The notes: generated from the sequence alone by a model not told the origin. Positions 8,836-18,357 are shown, counted from the stretch's first letter. The stretch: 40,038 nucleotides of DNA from JAABRT01 sp038259155 (GCA_038259155.1 JBBSPE010000025.1:1-40038), one strand, 5' to 3'. Translations and numbers: made by a program.

Positions 8836-10701
8836 ATGCGCGGTTGCCTCGCCCTCGTTGCGCTGAGTGTCGTCCTACCGGTTTTACCTGCGGCGCTCTA
8901 CGCACAGGATCCAGCCTACGATCCCGCAACCTACGTGCAGTCCAGCGCCGACATCCGCATGCGCGACGGGGTTCTGCTGCACGTGGAGATCTTCCGGCCG
9001 TCCAAGCAGCAGGAGGCACTGCCCATCCTGTTCACCCGCACGCCCTACGGCGTGGCCAACCGGCGCGGCACAATCACCGGCGCGTACCGGGAGCTCGCGC
9101 AGGACGGGTACATCTTCGTGTTCCAGGACATCCGCGGGCGCTACCAGAGCGAAGGCACGTTCGTGATGCAACGTCCGCCCAAGCCGGTGGACGCCCCGCG
9201 CAACGCGATTGACGAAATCACCGATACGAACGACTCCATCGATTCGCTTCTCGCCATGCTGCCGCAGCACAACGGACGCGTGGGCATGCTCGGCGTGTCC
9301 TACGACGGCTGGACGTCGGCCATGGGCATGCTCGGCGGACACCCCGCGCTCAAGGCGGTGAGCCCGCAGGCGTCACCGGCCGATATGTGGATGGGCGACG
9401 ACTTTCACCACAACGGCGCGTTCCGGTTGAGCTACGCGTTTGAGTATGCGTGGCTCACGGAAGCCACGCGCGAAAACTCCAACTTCCCGTTTGATCGGTT
9501 CGACACCTACGACTGGTACCTGAACCTTGGTCCGCTCGCGAACATCCAGCGCACCGTGCTCAAGGACAAGGTGCTCCCCACGTGGACGGACTACGTGCAG
9601 CATCCCGACTACGATGTGTTCTGGCAGCGTCAGGCCATGAAACGCAATCTCACCAAGGTCACCGTGCCCACGCTCAATGTGGCTGGCTGGTGGGACCAGG
9701 AAGATTTCTACGGCCCGCTGCTCATTTATAACGAGCTCGAGAAGGCGGATACCAAGTCGCAGAACTTCCTCGTGGTGGGACCGTGGCGCCATGGCAGTTG
9801 GAGTCGGCCTGGCGAAACCTCACTCGGCCGCATCGATTTCGGGTCCGCCACCACCGATTACTACCGCGAGAACATCCAGGCGCCGTTTTTCGCGTTCCAT
9901 CTCAAGGATCGCGACACCCCAATGCGGGCCGAGGCCACGGTGTTCGAGACTGGCAGCAATCAGTGGCGCACGTTCGACACGTGGCCACCGCGCGAGGCGA
10001 CCACGCGCGCGCTGTACTTCCACGCGAACGGTCGGCTGGATTTCACACCGCCGGTGGACAGCGTGCGCACCATTACCACGATCGCGGCTGCTGACAGCTT
10101 CGTGAGCGACCCCGCGTCTCCCGTGCCGTATCGCACGCGTCCCATCGAGCCAACATTTGGCGGTGCGTCGCGCTGGAGTACCTGGCTGCTCGAGGACCAG
10201 CGCTTTGTGCACGGTCGGCCCGATGTGCTGAGCTGGGTGACCGAGCCGCTTACCGAAGACGTCGTGGTGGCCGGACAGATCACGGCGCGTCTATTCGCGA
10301 GCACCACCGGCCAGGATGCAGACTGGGTAGTAAAGCTCATTGACGTCTATCCCGACGTGCATGAGCCGGACCGCAGCATGAGCGGCTTCCAGCTGATGGT
10401 GGCCAATGACGTGTTCCGCGGTCGCTACCACGAGTCATTCGAGCGCCCGGTGCCGCTGGTGCCGAACGCGGTGACCCCGTTCACAATCAACCTGCACGAG
10501 CAGAGTTATCGATTCGTCAAGGGGCACCGCATCATGGTGCAGGTGCAGAGCACGTGGTTTCCCATCATTGATCGCAATCCGCAAACGTGGGTGGCGAACA
10601 TTTTCAATGCGTCGGCCGCCGACTTCAAGGCGCAGACACATCGTGTGTGGCGCACATCCCAGCAAGCCTCGCGGGTTGAGTTGCAGACGCTCCGGCCATG
10701 A
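8836..10701 (+). CDS. CocE/NonD family hydrolase (X-Pro dipeptidyl-peptidase S15 type), secreted
   Basis: 621 aa. ATG at 8836 is preceded by GGAG (8827-8830) at 5-nt spacing and starts a signal peptide ending near LYAQD; a GTG two codons earlier overlaps that Shine-Dalgarno. The alpha/beta-hydrolase domain has the typical order: oxyanion Tyr in TRTPYG, FQDIRGRYQSEG, nucleophile GVSYDGW (S155), Asp in GWWDQEDF (D287) and His in GPWRHGSW (H319). The C-terminal ~250 residues form the jelly-roll domain of the CocE/PepX family. Relatives cleave esters (cocaine esterase), glutaryl-amides or N-terminal dipeptides. The periplasmic or extracellular location suggests scavenging of acylated or peptide substrates; the exact specificity is not predictable. 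Confidence 0.9.
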   Translation: MRGCLALVALSVVLPVLPAALYAQDPAYDPATYVQSSADIRMRDGVLLHVEIFRPSKQQEALPILFTRTPYGVANRRGTITGAYRELAQDGYIFVFQDIRGRYQSEGTFVMQRPPKPVDAPRNAIDEITDTNDSIDSLLAMLPQHNGRVGMLGVSYDGWTSAMGMLGGHPALKAVSPQASPADMWMGDDFHHNGAFRLSYAFEYAWLTEATRENSNFPFDRFDTYDWYLNLGPLANIQRTVLKDKVLPTWTDYVQHPDYDVFWQRQAMKRNLTKVTVPTLNVAGWWDQEDFYGPLLIYNELEKADTKSQNFLVVGPWRHGSWSRPGETSLGRIDFGSATTDYYRENIQAPFFAFHLKDRDTPMRAEATVFETGSNQWRTFDTWPPREATTRALYFHANGRLDFTPPVDSVRTITTIAAADSFVSDPASPVPYRTRPIEPTFGGASRWSTWLLEDQRFVHGRPDVLSWVTEPLTEDVVVAGQITARLFASTTGQDADWVVKLIDVYPDVHEPDRSMSGFQLMVANDVFRGRYHESFERPVPLVPNAVTPFTINLHEQSYRFVKGHRIMVQVQSTWFPIIDRNPQTWVANIFNASAADFKAQTHRVWRTSQQASRVELQTLRP

Positions 10702-10869
10702 GATCGTAGTCTGGTCGTTCGGTTTCGAGTTGGTGGCTAGCGCGAGAGGCTATCGCGCGCGCAGGACGAAAACACGGAGCCTACCTCTTCCCGAGCGTGT
10801 CCAGATGCGATAGCGACCGTCACGCGTCCACACGCCCCGTACACACAGAACTTCATTCGCGAACCCTCA

Positions 10870-12918
10870 ATGCTGCAAAAGGCGCTGCACGCGCACCAAT
10901 CGGGTGATCTCGCCGCCGCCGAGCGCGGATATCGCGCCGTGCTTGCGCGTGATCGGACGAACCGGGATGCGCTGTACCTCTTGGGCCTGCTGCTGCATCA
11001 GACGGCGCGCCATGCCGAGGCGGTCGCTCCACTCCAACGCTGCGTTCGCCAGCCGAACCCTCGCGCGGAGTTCCTGAACACGCTGGGCGATGTGCATCGG
11101 GTGCTCGGCGCGCTCGGCACGGCGCGCGAGTGCCTTGAGCAGGCGCTCATACTGCGGCCGGACTACGTGGACGCGCAGGTGAATCTGGCCACCACCCTGC
11201 ATGCCGAGGGCCGTCTGACGGATGCGCTGAGCCTCCTGTTCGAGGCGGTCGCCGTCAGTCCGGGCTCAGCGCCGCTCCGACACCTGGCGGGCTCGCTGCT
11301 GGACGGTGTCGTGCTGCACACCGCCTCCTCGAATGCACGCCGCGTGCTTCAGCTGCTGTGCACTGATGACCAGATCGGATCGCAGTCGCTCGCGGGTTCC
11401 GTGCTGGGTCTCTTGGCGTCTGAGGCGTCGTTTCTGGTCGTACAGCGCGTCGTACATGCGAATCTGGATCCGTTCGCGCACGCACCCGACGCCGTCGCTT
11501 CGCTCGCGCGCGATCCCCTGCTCTGCGCGGCGCTGCCGCGCATCATGATCTGCGACGGCGATATCGAACGGGTGTTCACCGCGATACGCCGCGGAGTCGG
11601 CCAGCGCCTGATGAGCACCCTCCCTGACGAAACGGGCACTCGCGACGCGTTCGCAGAGCTTCAGGGTTTCGCGGGCGTGCTCGCCGCACAGTGCCACCTC
11701 ACCGAGTATGCGTGGGTAGTGCGCGAGGAGGAGGCAGAAGCGGTCGCGCAGTGGAAGACACACCTCGAGCACCAACTGCAGCACGAAAACCTCGAGCCGG
11801 AGTTTCTGGCGGCACCGCTCCTCCGCTTCGCGCTCTATGAGCCGCTCCATGGCGTGGCCGGCTGGCGGCGACTGCTCGATGTACCCGAATCCGCGTGGCC
11901 TCCAGCGCTCGGCGTGTTGATCGCCGAGCAGCTGATTGCGCATGCGGAGGAGATGGCCATTGCCGCAGCACTCCCGATGATCACGCCCATCGTGGACGAC
12001 GTCTCCGCAGAAGTCCGCGCGATGTACGAATCCAATCCCTATCCGCGTTGGTCCACCATGCGGGCGCCGCGAACTACTACGATTGCAGACTTCATTCGCG
12101 AGCTCCGGCCCGAACGGCCGACGGCGCCGTACACCACGGACATTCTCGTGGCAGGGTGCGGGAGCGGACAGCAACCCGTGCACGTCGCGCGCAGCTTTCG
12201 CGAGTCCAATGTCGTGGCCTTCGACCTGAGCCGTACCAGTCTCGCGTATGCGTCGCGCATGGCCGTTCGTCATGACGCGGCGCGTATTCGGTTCGCGCAA
12301 GGCGACCTGCTGGAGATTCCGCCGACGTTCGGGCCCTTTGCGATCGTGTCGTGCTCTGGCGTGCTGCACCACTTGCGTGACCCGATGGCCGGCTGGCGGC
12401 GCCTGATGGCGGTGCTGGCGCCTGGCGGCGTGATGAAAATCGGACTCTACAGCACCAAGGCACGCGAAAGCGTGGAGGCGGCACGCGAGTTCGGGCGAAC
12501 GTCAGGATTTCGCGCCGATGCAAACGGCATCAGAGCGTGCCGCCAGGCGATTCTCGAGCTGCCGGACCAGCACCCCGCGCGCGGGGTGCTCGCCTTCGCC
12601 GATTTCTTCTCACTCAGCGGGTGTCGTGACCTCATCATGCACGTGCAGGAGCGCACGTACACCATCCCCGACATCGCGGCAGCACTCGAGACGCTCGGTC
12701 TGCAGTTCCTCGGCTTCCAGCTAACGCACGTGGTGCGCTCACAGTTTGTGGTAGAGCGCGGAAGCGACGCGTTGCGGGACCTGGCGGCGTGGGACCGCTT
12801 CGAAGCCGAACATCCCTCCACGTTCGCCGCGATGTATCAGTTCTGGTGTGGCGCTGCGGACGACGGCGCAGTCGCTACATCGCCGTCGGCGACTGCAACG
12901 CCTGCAACGCCTTCTTGA
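10870..12918 (+). CDS. TPR-repeat protein fused to a class I SAM-dependent methyltransferase
   Basis: 682 aa. Residues ~1-150 are TPR-like helices (AAERGYRAVL..., TARECLEQALILRPDYVDAQ). A middle region of ~230 residues has no recognised domain. From ~385 a class I methyltransferase follows: EMYESNPYPRW-like entry, SAM-binding motif I ILVAGCGSGQ (from about residue 425), an acidic FDLS at the end of strand 2, then SCSGVLHHLRDP and APGGVMKIGLYS. The fusion resembles TPR-methyltransferases found beside glycan or glycoprotein genes in other bacteria, but the acceptor is unknown. The ATG at 10870 lacks a good Shine-Dalgarno sequence. The last 44 bp overlap the 3' end of the opposite-strand LVIVD gene. 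Confidence 0.8.
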   Translation: MLQKALHAHQSGDLAAAERGYRAVLARDRTNRDALYLLGLLLHQTARHAEAVAPLQRCVRQPNPRAEFLNTLGDVHRVLGALGTARECLEQALILRPDYVDAQVNLATTLHAEGRLTDALSLLFEAVAVSPGSAPLRHLAGSLLDGVVLHTASSNARRVLQLLCTDDQIGSQSLAGSVLGLLASEASFLVVQRVVHANLDPFAHAPDAVASLARDPLLCAALPRIMICDGDIERVFTAIRRGVGQRLMSTLPDETGTRDAFAELQGFAGVLAAQCHLTEYAWVVREEEAEAVAQWKTHLEHQLQHENLEPEFLAAPLLRFALYEPLHGVAGWRRLLDVPESAWPPALGVLIAEQLIAHAEEMAIAAALPMITPIVDDVSAEVRAMYESNPYPRWSTMRAPRTTTIADFIRELRPERPTAPYTTDILVAGCGSGQQPVHVARSFRESNVVAFDLSRTSLAYASRMAVRHDAARIRFAQGDLLEIPPTFGPFAIVSCSGVLHHLRDPMAGWRRLMAVLAPGGVMKIGLYSTKARESVEAAREFGRTSGFRADANGIRACRQAILELPDQHPARGVLAFADFFSLSGCRDLIMHVQERTYTIPDIAAALETLGLQFLGFQLTHVVRSQFVVERGSDALRDLAAWDRFEAEHPSTFAAMYQFWCGAADDGAVATSPSATATPATPS

Positions 12919-14872
12919 GCAGGTCCACCTTGTCAGGATCACACGAGCGGTTCTGCTCGAGATCGGTCACCAGCTTGCCGAGCGTCGTGGTACGCGCCGC
13001 ACCGCGCGCCTTCTCGGCGCTGTCAATCTGCGAGCGGATTTCGCTGATGCGCGATGACGCCACGCAGCCCTTCCGCTCCAGCTGATCAGTGTAGGCTTTC
13101 GCCAGCGCAAAGCTCGGCGGCCACACAATCTTGGGCTGTCCCTGCGCGTTCAGATAGTCCCACTTCACAGTGTTCGCGGCGTCGATTTCGTTCTGCGAGA
13201 TGTACTGGCTGGGCACCAACTGCGCGACGTCCATTCCGCGCGCGATCTCCGAGCTCACCAGACTGCCGTTGTACCAGTACACCGACCACGAGCCACCCAT
13301 CTGCATGCGCGTGCTGTCCACCGGACCGCGATCGAAGCTCGCGATCTCCTTCGGGTTGGACGCGTCCGTCCAGTCGAACACCGAGATGCCGCCCTGGTAC
13401 CACGCCTGCACCATCACGTCGCGCCCCGGGATCGGGATCAGCGATCCGTTGTGCGCCACGCAGTTCTCGTTCGCCGTCTGGTACGTGGGGATCTTGTAGT
13501 AGCTCTTGAACACGAGCTTCTGGTTCACGATCTCAAAGATCGCATTCGCGCCCCACTCAGGCTTGTCCAGGGCACGACACTTGGGTGCACCACCACCGCC
13601 CCATTCGTCGGAGAAGAGCAACTTGGTGCCGTCGTTGTTGAAGGTGGCCGAGTGCCAGTACGAAAAGTTGGAGTCGGCAACGGCATCGAGGCGCCGCGGC
13701 GCGATCGGGTTGCTGATGTCGAGCAGCAGGCCGTGTCCCTCGCACGCACCACCCGCCAGGCCGAGCGCGGGATACACCGTGATGTCATGGCACTGCGAGC
13801 CCTCGCTCACCGTGGTGCTCACCGCAGCGGGCTTGTCCGCACCCTGCGCGGCGAGCAGGCGCATCACCACGGCGTCGATCACGGGCCGGGCAGCAGTCGA
13901 ATCGGCGGCGTTGGGCGTGGTGGCGCCGCGGGCCTTCATGATGCTGTCGATCACCGGCTTCGTGATCTGCGGCGGCAGCAGGACCTCTTCGCCATTGGCC
14001 GGAATCACCACCGTATACGCACCGGCGGCCTTTGCCTTGGCCATTTCGGCGATGTCAGCAGGCGACGCCCCGTGACTCGGCGCCGAGCCCAGTCCCGCAA
14101 AGATGTTCGCGCGGCCAACCACGGCGGCGCTGGCGGGATCGGCGAGTGGCACCTTGATGATCTCGATGCGCAGGCGCGACGAGTTCTCCTCACTGCTTGG
14201 CGTGGCCGCGCAGCCGGCCAGTTCGCCCTCGGGGCGAATGCCCGATGACCCCGACACATAGATGTACACGTTGTCGCGATCCTTCGGATCCTCCAGCACG
14301 GTGTGCGTGTGCGATCCGCGGCACGTCTGCACATTGGCCACCAACATGGGCTCGCGAATGTTGCTGATGTCGAAGATGCGCACGCCGCGCACGCGGTCCT
14401 TGCTCACCACGCCCGGCGTGCCACCCGGCTTGCAGTCCACGCGACCGTTCAACGCTTCGGCCGACATGAACATCAGGTTCCGGTACACCGACACGTCGTT
14501 CTGCGACGCCGGGCACTCGTAGGCCACCACAAGCGTGGGGCTGGCCGGGTTGCTGATGTCCCAGATCACCGGGCCGTTATAGTTGCCCTGGATCACGTAG
14601 TTGCCCGTGAACGCGAGGTCGGAGTTGGTGTTGCCGAAGAATCCGTCGGGCGACTTGACCTGCGAGACAACCTTGAGGTTGGACGTGTACTCCGCGGCAT
14701 CGAACAGGCCAGCCCGGAGATTGTTTCGAGGATCGGCCGCGGGGCTGGCGGCAGTGCTCGGCTTGGGTGTGGAGGAGCAGGCCGCAAGCAGCGCCGTGAT
14801 TGACGCGGCGCATATGACGGAGTGCATGAACGCCGGTCGCCGAGGTGCCGGACGTGAAAGTAGGGTGGACAT
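12875..14872 (-). CDS. LVIVD-repeat beta-propeller lipoprotein
   Basis: About 665 aa from ATG at 14872; an internal ATG at 14827 is an alternative that would place the lipoprotein signal (MHSVICAASITALLAAC) at the very N-terminus, and neither has a clear Shine-Dalgarno. The body shows LVIVD-type blades with recurrent 'DISNPxxP' motifs (VIWDISNPASPTLV, VRIFDISNIREPMLV, LLLDISNPIAPRRL, SVFDWTDASNPKE), plus HTHTV and CHDITVYP, where conserved histidines recur in such propellers. An Ala/Lys-rich, probably helical insertion interrupts the blades between about residues 285 and 360. Function unknown; the location is predicted to be the periplasm or cell surface. It converges with and overlaps the methyltransferase gene by 44 bp. 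Confidence 0.8.
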   Translation of the reverse strand: MSTLLSRPAPRRPAFMHSVICAASITALLAACSSTPKPSTAASPAADPRNNLRAGLFDAAEYTSNLKVVSQVKSPDGFFGNTNSDLAFTGNYVIQGNYNGPVIWDISNPASPTLVVAYECPASQNDVSVYRNLMFMSAEALNGRVDCKPGGTPGVVSKDRVRGVRIFDISNIREPMLVANVQTCRGSHTHTVLEDPKDRDNVYIYVSGSSGIRPEGELAGCAATPSSEENSSRLRIEIIKVPLADPASAAVVGRANIFAGLGSAPSHGASPADIAEMAKAKAAGAYTVVIPANGEEVLLPPQITKPVIDSIMKARGATTPNAADSTAARPVIDAVVMRLLAAQGADKPAAVSTTVSEGSQCHDITVYPALGLAGGACEGHGLLLDISNPIAPRRLDAVADSNFSYWHSATFNNDGTKLLFSDEWGGGGAPKCRALDKPEWGANAIFEIVNQKLVFKSYYKIPTYQTANENCVAHNGSLIPIPGRDVMVQAWYQGGISVFDWTDASNPKEIASFDRGPVDSTRMQMGGSWSVYWYNGSLVSSEIARGMDVAQLVPSQYISQNEIDAANTVKWDYLNAQGQPKIVWPPSFALAKAYTDQLERKGCVASSRISEIRSQIDSAEKARGAARTTTLGKLVTDLEQNRSCDPDKVDLLKKALQALQSPTAM

Positions 14873-15015
14873 GGATTGTGTGGGTTCGGGACAGATGGGT
14901 GGCGTCCGGATCACGCCAGACAGGCTGTTTGTATTACGCGAGGGCGATCGGTGTGGTTTCGTGGGTTGTGCGATGTCGACGCGCGGCTCGGAGACGTGCG
15001 TGAGGTCGCCCACGG

Positions 15016-15114
15016 GCTACCGACAACCTACCGAAAACCGTCAACGACGGTGGTCGGTGGTTGGTTGAGAATCGCTCTGCGGGAGAGCTTCGGGGAACAC
15101 GGTTGACGGTGGTC
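15016..15114. repeat. Short-word repeat flank beside element copy 2
   Basis: Between the LVIVD gene start and element copy 2, ACC/GGT words recur at roughly 7-nt spacing (CTACCGACAACC, TACCGAAAACCG, GGTGGTCGGTGG). A small hairpin occurs at 15037-15051 (ACCGTC-AAC-GACGGT). Similar words occur inside the elements (GTAGACG GCTGACG GTGGACG at 5728-5748) and in the flanks of copy 1. They look like degenerate heptamer tandem repeats, but this rests on reading by eye. Confidence 0.45.
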
Positions 15115-15469
15115 GGCCTCAGGCACGGCGCCGGTCCGGCTCTGCACAGCCGGCGGTGCGGCGGGGCCATTCGGAGATCACGGCGTTCCCGCGGCCCCTC
15201 ACACTGCTTTCGGTTGCGGTAAACGGCTCACAGTTTTCGGTGGAACTGCATCCGGTCTGCGGCCGAGTCGCGAATCCGGCGGCACCGCCGTAGCGGCGAG
15301 CGCAGCGTCGCCGTCCAGCCGAGCCAAATGCTCTTTTCAACCGTCCACCGTCAGCCGTCTACCCAAACCGAAAGCAGTGCCCGAACTCGACGCACCGCCC
15401 CGATCTCCGAACGGCCCCGCCGCACCACCGCCAGCCCCCGCAGCCCCGACCGGCGCCGTGCCTGAGGCC
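15115..15469. repeat. MITE-like dispersed element, copy 2 (355 bp, inverted)
   Basis: Inverted copy of 5621-5977, with perfect 22-bp terminal inverted repeats (15115-15136 and 15448-15469: GGCCTCAGGCACGGCG... and its complement). The reverse complement of 15271-15469 matches 5621-5819 with about ten differences by my count; the other part is more diverged. It sits inside the 731-bp divergent gap between the LVIVD gene (start 14872) and the S8 peptidase (start 15604), so it may sit within or beside promoters of one or both. No protein-like frame. The remaining 15470-15603 holds only the peptidase leader and its GGAGG. Confidence 0.85.
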
Positions 15470-15603
15470 GACAACCAATCACCGTTTACCCTTGCCCCGC
15501 CCGCCCGCCCGCTGCAACCTCGAAACGCACCGCCGTTCGCTCCCACCCCACGCGCCCTGCCCACGGCGACCCGCGAACCCGAATGTTGTAGCGGAGGCTC
15601 ACC

Positions 15604-18345
15604 ATGCCCGTCTTCCCCACGCTGTTCACCGCACCCCCCCACCCCGCGCTACCACGCGACGCGTCACGTCTGCTGCTCGGCTGCACCCTCAAGGTCGGCC
15701 GAGACGGTGTCCCCAAGCGCGCCGCCTCGCTGGACACGATCGAGAAGACCCTCAAAACGCTTGGCCTGCGTGTGGACAGTGATCCGCGCCGCGACAAGCT
15801 CATGGATCTCGATTCGGCACGCGCTCGCATCAACCACACGCAGTGGGCCTTGTGGGTTCGCGACACCATCGGCAAACCAGTGGACGACGGACGCATCGCG
15901 AAAGCACGCGAGAAACTCGACGAATTTTGCGACTGGATCGGACCGGTGTACGTAAGCACGCTACCATCGGGTCAGCAGGAACGCGTGTGTCCGCTCCCCA
16001 ACGTACTGCTCGTCACATTGCACCCGCAGCTCTCCGGTCCAGAGATTGATCACGCGCTGTTGGTGCTGCGCGAGTTCGGGCTTGACGAACACGCGGAGCG
16101 TTCCCGAGACCTGCGCGCACGGTACATGGTGCTGCGCGACCGGATGAAGCGCACCGTCTACGATCTGGTGGACGAGATTGCCCAGATACTGGAGCATGCA
16201 ATCTCGCGCCTCGAGTTCGAACACATGCCGCATGCGTCTCCCTGGCTCTACGAACCGCGCGATCCGCACTACGCCGCACAGTGGAACATGCCCATCATCC
16301 ACGCGCCCGAGGCGTGGGACATCACCCGCGGCGACCCGTCCGTTGTGATTGCGGTGCTCGACTCCGGCGTCGATCTGAGCCATCCGGATCTCGACACGCT
16401 GCCAGGTGTGAACCTGCGCGATCCGACCATCAATGGACGACCCGTCCCCGGAATGTTCGGACCGCTCAATCCGCACGGGACACACGTGGCTGGTATTGCG
16501 GCTGCGATTGTCGACAACGCGCCAACCCCGCTCGGAATCGTGGGAGTTGCGGGTCGCTGCCGCCTGCTTCCACTCGCGTTCGACGGTGCGACCGACGCAC
16601 AAGTTGCGGCCGGCATCAATCGCGCGGTGGCGGAGGGTGCCCGCGTGATCAACATCAGCATGTCCGGCTGGTGGTACTCCGTGCTCAGCGGCGAAGTCGG
16701 CGATGCCATCATTGCCGCCGACGCCGCCGGCGTCGTGCTCTGCGCCTCAGCCGGCAATGGAGATGTGCGCGGTATTGTGTCACCCGCTCGGCACCACCTC
16801 GTGATGGCGTGCGGCGGCTCCGACCGCACGGACGCCCGCTGGTCCACCGTGCTGCCAACCGGCGAGATCAGGGGCTCGAACTACGGGGACGAGACATTCG
16901 GCGGTGTGCGGAGCGGCATTTCCGTCGTTGCACCGGCGTGGGATCTGTTTCCGAGCGTTGGCATGCCGACGACAGACATGGTCGGGACCGCAGGCCACGA
17001 AGCATTCCCGAGTCCGGCTGGCGACTATTGGGTAATTGGCGGGTTTACAGCAACGTCCGCTGCCACCCCGCACGTATCCGGCGTTGCCGCACTGTTGTTC
17101 TCGCGCTACCCCACACTCAACGGGAACGAGGTGCGCCGAATCATTGAACGCACCGCCGACAAGGTGGGCCCCGTTCCGTATGCCGTGGTGGACGGATTTC
17201 CAAACGGTACGCGCAACGAGGAGATGGGCTACGGTCGGCTCAACGCGTTTCGGGCCGTCGATTTTGCGGACGTGATGATTCGCGACTGGAGCGGCGACAC
17301 CGGCGAGGAGCCGTCAACGCCACCCGGGGGACGTTTCTGGGTGTCGCCCGACATCGTGGTGCGCCCGGAAAACGACGGCGTCTTTGCACCAGCCGATCCA
17401 CTGTTGTCGAGCCAACTGTTGGCCGATGCGGAGAACTTCGTGTATGTGCAGGTGCTGAACAACGGGCCTGCGGTCGCCCGCAACGTGCGCGTGACGCTCC
17501 GGGCCGTGATCGGGGCGGCTTCCTTCGTGTACCCGGAGGATTGGCAGCGCACCGACGAGTCGCACATCTCCCCGGAGGAGATGACGGTAGACTTTCCCAC
17601 CGTGCCGGTCGGTGAGCCGGTACGCGCCGTGTTCCGCTTCACTGTTGAACAGTCCACCCAGCTCGCCGCCTGGTCCGATCGCGGACAGCATCCGTGTCTG
17701 CTCGCCGAGGTGCAGGCGGACAACGACCATGCGTTCGCGGCTTCGCGCGACAGCGGTGACTCGCTCATCGCGCGTCGCAACAACCTCGCGCAGCGCAATC
17801 TGCAGGTCGTGCGCCGTACGTCAGCACCGCTCATGCATGCGTACGCGGTGGACGTGAGCCACGAAGGTGAAGCAGACGACGAGCTCTTCGTGCGCATTGA
17901 TGCGGGAGCGCTTGCACGGGATGGACTGGTCACGCTGTGCGTGGACCCGGTCGTTGACCGCCCGTCGCCAAGCGCCACAGACCAACAGCGGACACTTACA
18001 CATGTGACACCCACCCCGCGCACCCGCTGTGAGCATCGCCTCGTGCTGCTCGATCCCGCGCGCGTCGCGTCGTATCAATGCGGCTGCGAAACCGTGTTCA
18101 CGCTCCCCGCAGGCGCGGAGCTCGCTGTGGGTTCGCCCGGCCGCACTCGCATCGTGCGCACGGAGGGCGCGGTTCCGGCCGACGCGCAGGACGGCGATCA
18201 GTGCGTCCGGGTTGTGAAGTCAGATGCGCTGCTCGTGATTGCGCGCCCGACCGACCGGCGGTACGCCGTGCATCTCTGGCGCGAGGATGCGACGCGGCAC
18301 CTCCTCGGAGGTGTCACGCTGGTGATCGAGCCGACCGGCGACTGA
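15604..18345 (+). CDS. S8 family (subtilisin-like) serine peptidase with N- and C-terminal extensions
   Basis: 913 aa; ATG at 15604 has GGAGG (15593-15597) at 6-nt spacing. Residues 1-~225 form an unrecognised, charged, largely helical extension without a signal peptide. The subtilase domain (~230-560) has a complete triad: D253 in VLDSGVDLSHPD, H291 in PHGTHVAGI, S485 in TATSAATPHVSG, with oxyanion N385 in SAGNG. A CARDB/Ig-like beta domain follows (~605-740: VYVQVLNNGPAVARNVRV), then ~170 residues of unknown fold. Subtilases of this size are usually exported with an inhibitory prodomain; the missing signal peptide here suggests either a cytoplasmic protease or non-classical export. No obvious regulatory partner lies next to it. 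Confidence 0.85.
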   Translation: MPVFPTLFTAPPHPALPRDASRLLLGCTLKVGRDGVPKRAASLDTIEKTLKTLGLRVDSDPRRDKLMDLDSARARINHTQWALWVRDTIGKPVDDGRIAKAREKLDEFCDWIGPVYVSTLPSGQQERVCPLPNVLLVTLHPQLSGPEIDHALLVLREFGLDEHAERSRDLRARYMVLRDRMKRTVYDLVDEIAQILEHAISRLEFEHMPHASPWLYEPRDPHYAAQWNMPIIHAPEAWDITRGDPSVVIAVLDSGVDLSHPDLDTLPGVNLRDPTINGRPVPGMFGPLNPHGTHVAGIAAAIVDNAPTPLGIVGVAGRCRLLPLAFDGATDAQVAAGINRAVAEGARVINISMSGWWYSVLSGEVGDAIIAADAAGVVLCASAGNGDVRGIVSPARHHLVMACGGSDRTDARWSTVLPTGEIRGSNYGDETFGGVRSGISVVAPAWDLFPSVGMPTTDMVGTAGHEAFPSPAGDYWVIGGFTATSAATPHVSGVAALLFSRYPTLNGNEVRRIIERTADKVGPVPYAVVDGFPNGTRNEEMGYGRLNAFRAVDFADVMIRDWSGDTGEEPSTPPGGRFWVSPDIVVRPENDGVFAPADPLLSSQLLADAENFVYVQVLNNGPAVARNVRVTLRAVIGAASFVYPEDWQRTDESHISPEEMTVDFPTVPVGEPVRAVFRFTVEQSTQLAAWSDRGQHPCLLAEVQADNDHAFAASRDSGDSLIARRNNLAQRNLQVVRRTSAPLMHAYAVDVSHEGEADDELFVRIDAGALARDGLVTLCVDPVVDRPSPSATDQQRTLTHVTPTPRTRCEHRLVLLDPARVASYQCGCETVFTLPAGAELAVGSPGRTRIVRTEGAVPADAQDGDQCVRVVKSDALLVIARPTDRRYAVHLWREDATRHLLGGVTLVIEPTGD

Positions 18346-18357
18346 TTGCCTCGCTGC

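Noticed and set aside
10740..10758. Small GCGCGA/TCGCGC hairpin after the CocE/NonD gene
   Set aside because: Six bp of alternating GC in GC-rich DNA is likely by chance; not strong enough to call a terminator.
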